DNA from: an uncultured Erysipelotrichaceae bacterium
GTDB taxonomy: Bacteria; Bacillota_I; Bacilli_A; Erysipelotrichales; Coprobacillaceae
Direction of reading: 5' to 3'
Assembly (NCBI GenBank): GCA_937917505.1
Contig: CALDMQ010000123.1
Coordinates: 1 to 8,487, forward strand
DNA: 8,487 nucleotides
The notes beneath the pieces are model-generated. The model saw only the letters and a program-made list of their open reading frames with translations, ran no database searches and was not told where the DNA came from. The position numbers and the translations under genes are program-made. Positions within the stretch are counted from its first letter, which is position 1, and each line of letters begins with the position of its first letter. Shown here piece after piece: positions 5,925 through 8,487 of this stretch.

Positions 5925-8336
5925 ATGAAAAATGTTGAGCATTTTGGTGATTTAACACCTCGTATGAACCTTTTTAGAGATAAGGTTTTAGATAAGAAAC
6001 CTTATATTTGTGCTGAACGTGCTCTTTTAGCAACTGAAGCTTACAAAAAAAATTTAAATCAACCCGCTGTTATGAAACGCGCACTTATGTTAAAGAATAT
6101 TTTAGAAAACATGTCTATTTATATTGAAGATGAAACTCTTATTGTTGGTAATCAGGCTTCTTCTAATAAAGATGCACCTATATTTCCTGAGTATACAATG
6201 GAATTTGTACTTAACGAATTAGATTTGTTTGAAAAACGTGATGGAGATGTTTTTTATATTACTGAAAAAACAAAAGAAGATTTACGTAGTATTGCACCTT
6301 TTTGGGAAAATAATAATTTAAGATCAAAAGGAGATGCACTGCTTCCTGATGAAGTAAGAGATATTATGTCTACTGGTTTACTTGGAATGGAAGGAAAGCT
6401 TAATTCTGGAGATGCGCATATTGCAGTAGATTATCAAACTATGTTACAAATTGGTTTAAAAGGATATGAAAAAAGAGTTCTCAAATTAAAATCTGAATTA
6501 GATTTATGTCAACCTGAAAGTATTGATAAATATATATTCTATAAGGCTGTTCTTATTGTTATTCAAGCAGTGAAAACGTATGCAGATAGATATAGTACAC
6601 TAGCAAAAGAAATGGCTGAAAAGACTGAGGGTACTCGTAAAGAAGAATTGTTGGAAATTTCAAGAATTTGTTCAAAGGTCCCATATGAACCTGCAGAAAC
6701 ATTTTATGAGGCTATTCAATCAACATGGTTTATCCAATTAATTTTACAAATCGAATCAAACGGGCATTCATTATCTTATGGACGCTTTGATCAATATGTA
6801 TACCCTTATTTACAACATGATTTAGATTCAAAAATTATCACAGAAGATCAAGCAGTAGAACTTTTAGATAACTTATGGATTAAAACATTAACAATAAATA
6901 AAGTAAGATCTCAAGCTCACACTTATTCATCTGCAGGTAGCCCTATGTATCAAAATGTCACTATTGGTGGACAAACTCCTGATAAGCAATGTGCAGTCAA
7001 TAAGTTATCTTATTTAATATTAAAATCTGTTGCCCAAACAAGATTACCTCAACCCAATTTAACAGTTAGATATTATAATGGAATACCAAAAGAATTTTTA
7101 GATGAAGCTATTGAAGTTATGAAACTGGGAACAGGTATGCCAGCATTTAATAATGATGAAATAATTATTCCTTCTTTCATTGATTTAGGTGTTAAAGAAG
7201 AAGATGCTTACAATTATTCAGCTATTGGGTGTGTAGAAACAGCAGTTCCTGGTAAATGGGGTTATAGATGTACGGGAATGTCATACTTAAATTTCCCTAG
7301 AATTTTACTTTGTGTTATGAATGATGGTATCGATTTAACAACTCAAAAAAGATTTGTTAAAGGTAGTGGACATTTTAAAGATATGAAATCTTTTGATGAA
7401 CTACAAGAGGCTTGGAATGAAGCAATTAAAGAATTAACAAGAATCTCTGTTATAGTAGAAAATGCAATTGATATTGCTGGAGAAAGAGAAATCCCCGATA
7501 TTTTATGTTCAACATTAACTCAAGATTGTATTGGAAGAGGGAAGACAATTAAAGAAGGTGGAGCTATTTATGATTTTATTTCAGGTCTTCAAATTGGTAT
7601 AGCAAATATGGCAGATAGCTTAGCTGCTATTAAAAAATTAGTATTTGAAGAAAAGAAAATAACTCCAGAACAATTATGGAATGCAATGCGAGCTGATTTT
7701 GAGGGTGAAGAAAATGCTATAATTCAACAAATGTTGATTAATGATGCTCCAAAATATGGCAATGATGATGATTATGTTGATCAATTAGTTGTTGATGCAT
7801 ACAACGCCTATATAAAAGAGATGAAAAAATATCCAAACACAAGATATCATAGAGGACCAATAGGTGGGATACGATATGCTGGAACATCTTCTATTTCAGC
7901 AAATGTAGGACAAGGATTAGGCACAATGGCTACACCTGATGGACGTAAAGCTAAAACACCTTTAGCAGAAGGTTGTTCACCTGCACATTCTATGGATAAA
8001 AATGGTCCTACAGCAGTGTTTAAATCCGTTTCAAAACTACCTACTCATGAAATTACTGGAGGAGTTTTATTGAATCAAAAAGTTACACCACAAATGTTAT
8101 CAACAGAAGAAAATAAAGAAAAGTTAGAAATGATTATTAAAACATTCTTCAATAGATTAAAAGGATATCATGTACAGTATAATGTTGTATCAAGAGACAC
8201 TTTGATAGATGCACAAAAACATCCTGAAAAACATCGTGATCTTATTGTTAGAGTCGCTGGTTATTCTGCATTTTTCAATGTATTATCTAAAGCAACTCAA
8301 GATGATATTATTGAAAGAACAGAACAAACATTATAA
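5925..8336 (+). CDS. ybiW: Glycyl radical enzyme, YbiW type: 1,5-anhydroglucitol-6-phosphate ring-opening lyase
   Basis: The product is 803 residues, the length of YbiW-type enzymes, and complete. The N-terminal PFL domain is followed by the active-site block AIGCVETAVPGKWGYRCTGM, with thiyl Cys436, Glu438 and a second Cys at 449. The C-terminal glycine loop RVAGYSAFF places the radical Gly at 779. From memory, E. coli YbiW (PflF, about 810 residues) shares these and many other blocks: APIFPEYT (84-91), QLILQIESNGHS (271-282), GSPMYQNVTIGGQ (338-350), MPAFNNDE (405-412), APKYGNDDD (608-616), AGTSSISANV (652-661) and the end QDDIIERTE. E. coli PflD lacks the GKWGYRCTGM block, and true pyruvate formate-lyase has adjacent catalytic cysteines, not seen here. 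YbiW is reported to cleave the ring C-O bond of 1,5-anhydroglucitol-6-phosphate to give 1-deoxyfructose-6-phosphate. The neighbours (divergent activase, DeoR regulator, Fsa-like aldolase downstream) support this. AAGGAGG (5912-5918) lies 6 nt before ATG 5925. Substrate assignment by homology is strong but untested here. Confidence 0.88.
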   Translation: MKNVEHFGDLTPRMNLFRDKVLDKKPYICAERALLATEAYKKNLNQPAVMKRALMLKNILENMSIYIEDETLIVGNQASSNKDAPIFPEYTMEFVLNELDLFEKRDGDVFYITEKTKEDLRSIAPFWENNNLRSKGDALLPDEVRDIMSTGLLGMEGKLNSGDAHIAVDYQTMLQIGLKGYEKRVLKLKSELDLCQPESIDKYIFYKAVLIVIQAVKTYADRYSTLAKEMAEKTEGTRKEELLEISRICSKVPYEPAETFYEAIQSTWFIQLILQIESNGHSLSYGRFDQYVYPYLQHDLDSKIITEDQAVELLDNLWIKTLTINKVRSQAHTYSSAGSPMYQNVTIGGQTPDKQCAVNKLSYLILKSVAQTRLPQPNLTVRYYNGIPKEFLDEAIEVMKLGTGMPAFNNDEIIIPSFIDLGVKEEDAYNYSAIGCVETAVPGKWGYRCTGMSYLNFPRILLCVMNDGIDLTTQKRFVKGSGHFKDMKSFDELQEAWNEAIKELTRISVIVENAIDIAGEREIPDILCSTLTQDCIGRGKTIKEGGAIYDFISGLQIGIANMADSLAAIKKLVFEEKKITPEQLWNAMRADFEGEENAIIQQMLINDAPKYGNDDDYVDQLVVDAYNAYIKEMKKYPNTRYHRGPIGGIRYAGTSSISANVGQGLGTMATPDGRKAKTPLAEGCSPAHSMDKNGPTAVFKSVSKLPTHEITGGVLLNQKVTPQMLSTEENKEKLEMIIKTFFNRLKGYHVQYNVVSRDTLIDAQKHPEKHRDLIVRVAGYSAFFNVLSKATQDDIIERTEQTL

Positions 8337-8390
8337 AAAATTATACATTTATATACAATTAAATATTAATAAGATAATAAGAAAGGAAAA

Positions 8391-8419
8391 GTATATTATA
8401 TTTGCTTGCATTAATATAC
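8391..8419. repeat. Inverted repeat before the fsa-like gene
   Basis: GTATATTA (8391-8398) pairs perfectly with TAATATAC (8412-8419) around a 13-nt centre. The right arm directly abuts the weak ribosome binding site of the next gene. No T-run follows, so it is not a terminator. It could be an RNA hairpin affecting translation or stability, or a DNA operator. The rest of the 96-bp gap (8337-8432) is AT-rich without other clear signals, so the two genes are probably co-transcribed. Confidence 0.45.
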
Positions 8420-8432
8420 GGGAAGTAGAAAA

Positions 8433-8487
8433 ATGGAATTTATTATTGATACAGTGAATTTAGAAGAAATTAGAGAAGCAGTAGAGT
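8433..8487 (+). CDS. Fructose-6-phosphate-aldolase/transaldolase-like protein, N-terminal fragment
   Basis: Only the first 18 codons lie in the window; the frame is open to the last base. The peptide MEFIIDTVNLEEIREAVE matches the start of the FsaA/TalC small transaldolase family: hydrophobic strand, an Asp-Thr pair, then a helix with EIREA. E. coli FsaA begins MELYLDTSDV, and B. subtilis-type transaldolases begin with a similar VDTANIDEIREA. Members are cytosolic Schiff-base class I aldolases of about 215-220 residues; the catalytic Lys would lie beyond the window. In the YbiW pathway FsaA cleaves 1-deoxyfructose-6-phosphate to glyceraldehyde-3-phosphate and hydroxyacetone, which explains its place after the glycyl radical enzyme. 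ATG 8433 is the only in-frame ATG after a TAA at 8412. The binding site GGGAAG (8420-8425) is poor. Choice between Fsa and a true small transaldolase cannot be made from 18 residues. Confidence 0.7.
   Translation, partial: MEFIIDTVNLEEIREAVE

Noticed and set aside
5925..8336. Annotation as pyruvate formate-lyase, glycerol dehydratase or choline TMA-lyase.
   Set aside because: It has a single GCVE active-site Cys rather than the adjacent cysteines of true PFL. The GKWGYRCTGM block and end-to-end motifs fit YbiW rather than glycerol dehydratase or CutC, and no microcompartment genes are in view.
8402..8428. An 8-codon TTG-started leader peptide before the aldolase gene.
   Set aside because: A rare start codon, arbitrary length and no regulatory codon pattern; the sequence is better explained by the inverted repeat.
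8209..8457. Plus-strand open frame of 82 codons overlapping the end of the glycyl radical enzyme and the start of the aldolase gene.
   Set aside because: It is out of frame with both, begins inside the conserved glycine-loop region, and codes for a low-complexity Ile/Lys-rich peptide.
1..8487. CRISPR arrays, tRNA or rRNA genes, insertion sequences, phage or attachment sites.
   Set aside because: No regularly spaced repeats, tRNA-like cloverleaf, transposase or integrase motifs, or terminal inverted repeats were seen on either strand.

Overview
The window is AT-rich (roughly 30% G+C by eye). It has strong AGGAGG-type ribosome binding sites, short intergenic gaps and sigma-A-type promoters, as in a low-GC, anaerobic, probably gut-dwelling Firmicute. 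An Erysipelotrichia-like or Clostridia-like host fits, but nothing here fixes the genus. An oxygen-sensitive glycyl radical enzyme with its activase points to anaerobic life.

Left part (1-3871): the C-terminal third of an MFS permease ends at 456 and is followed by a very strong intrinsic terminator. Facing it on the minus strand is one large gene for an ATPase-permease fusion ABC protein of MacB/FtsX type. Its extracellular domain is about 650 residues, contains a 64-residue tandem duplication, has no cysteine and is rich in methionine. This gene looks unrelated to the right part.

Right part (about 3998-8487): a compact catabolic locus. A DeoR-family repressor (+) meets a glycyl-radical-enzyme activase (-) tail to tail, the genes being 18 bp apart. 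The activase is divergent from a large glycyl radical enzyme (+). That enzyme is followed by the first 18 codons of what looks like a fructose-6-phosphate-aldolase/transaldolase-like protein. From memory of the family, the glycyl radical enzyme matches E. coli YbiW (PflF) along its whole length, including the GC(V/I)ETAV-GKWGYRCTGM active-site block. E. coli also keeps ybiW and ybiY next to fsaA. YbiW has been reported to open the ring of 1,5-anhydroglucitol-6-phosphate to 1-deoxyfructose-6-phosphate, which FsaA splits into glyceraldehyde-3-phosphate and hydroxyacetone ('anhydroglycolysis'). The locus is therefore best read as a Firmicute anhydroglycolysis cluster under DeoR control. Uptake, phosphorylation and hydroxyacetone reduction genes would have to lie to the right of the window or elsewhere.

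Control signals: good promoters can be seen for deoR, for the activase (with an almost leaderless transcript) and for the glycyl radical enzyme (extended -10). Several inverted repeats sit on or beside them. One motif, AAGTATT(T)G(C/T)TTAC, occurs both at the deoR start region and over the activase -35, and is a candidate DeoR operator.
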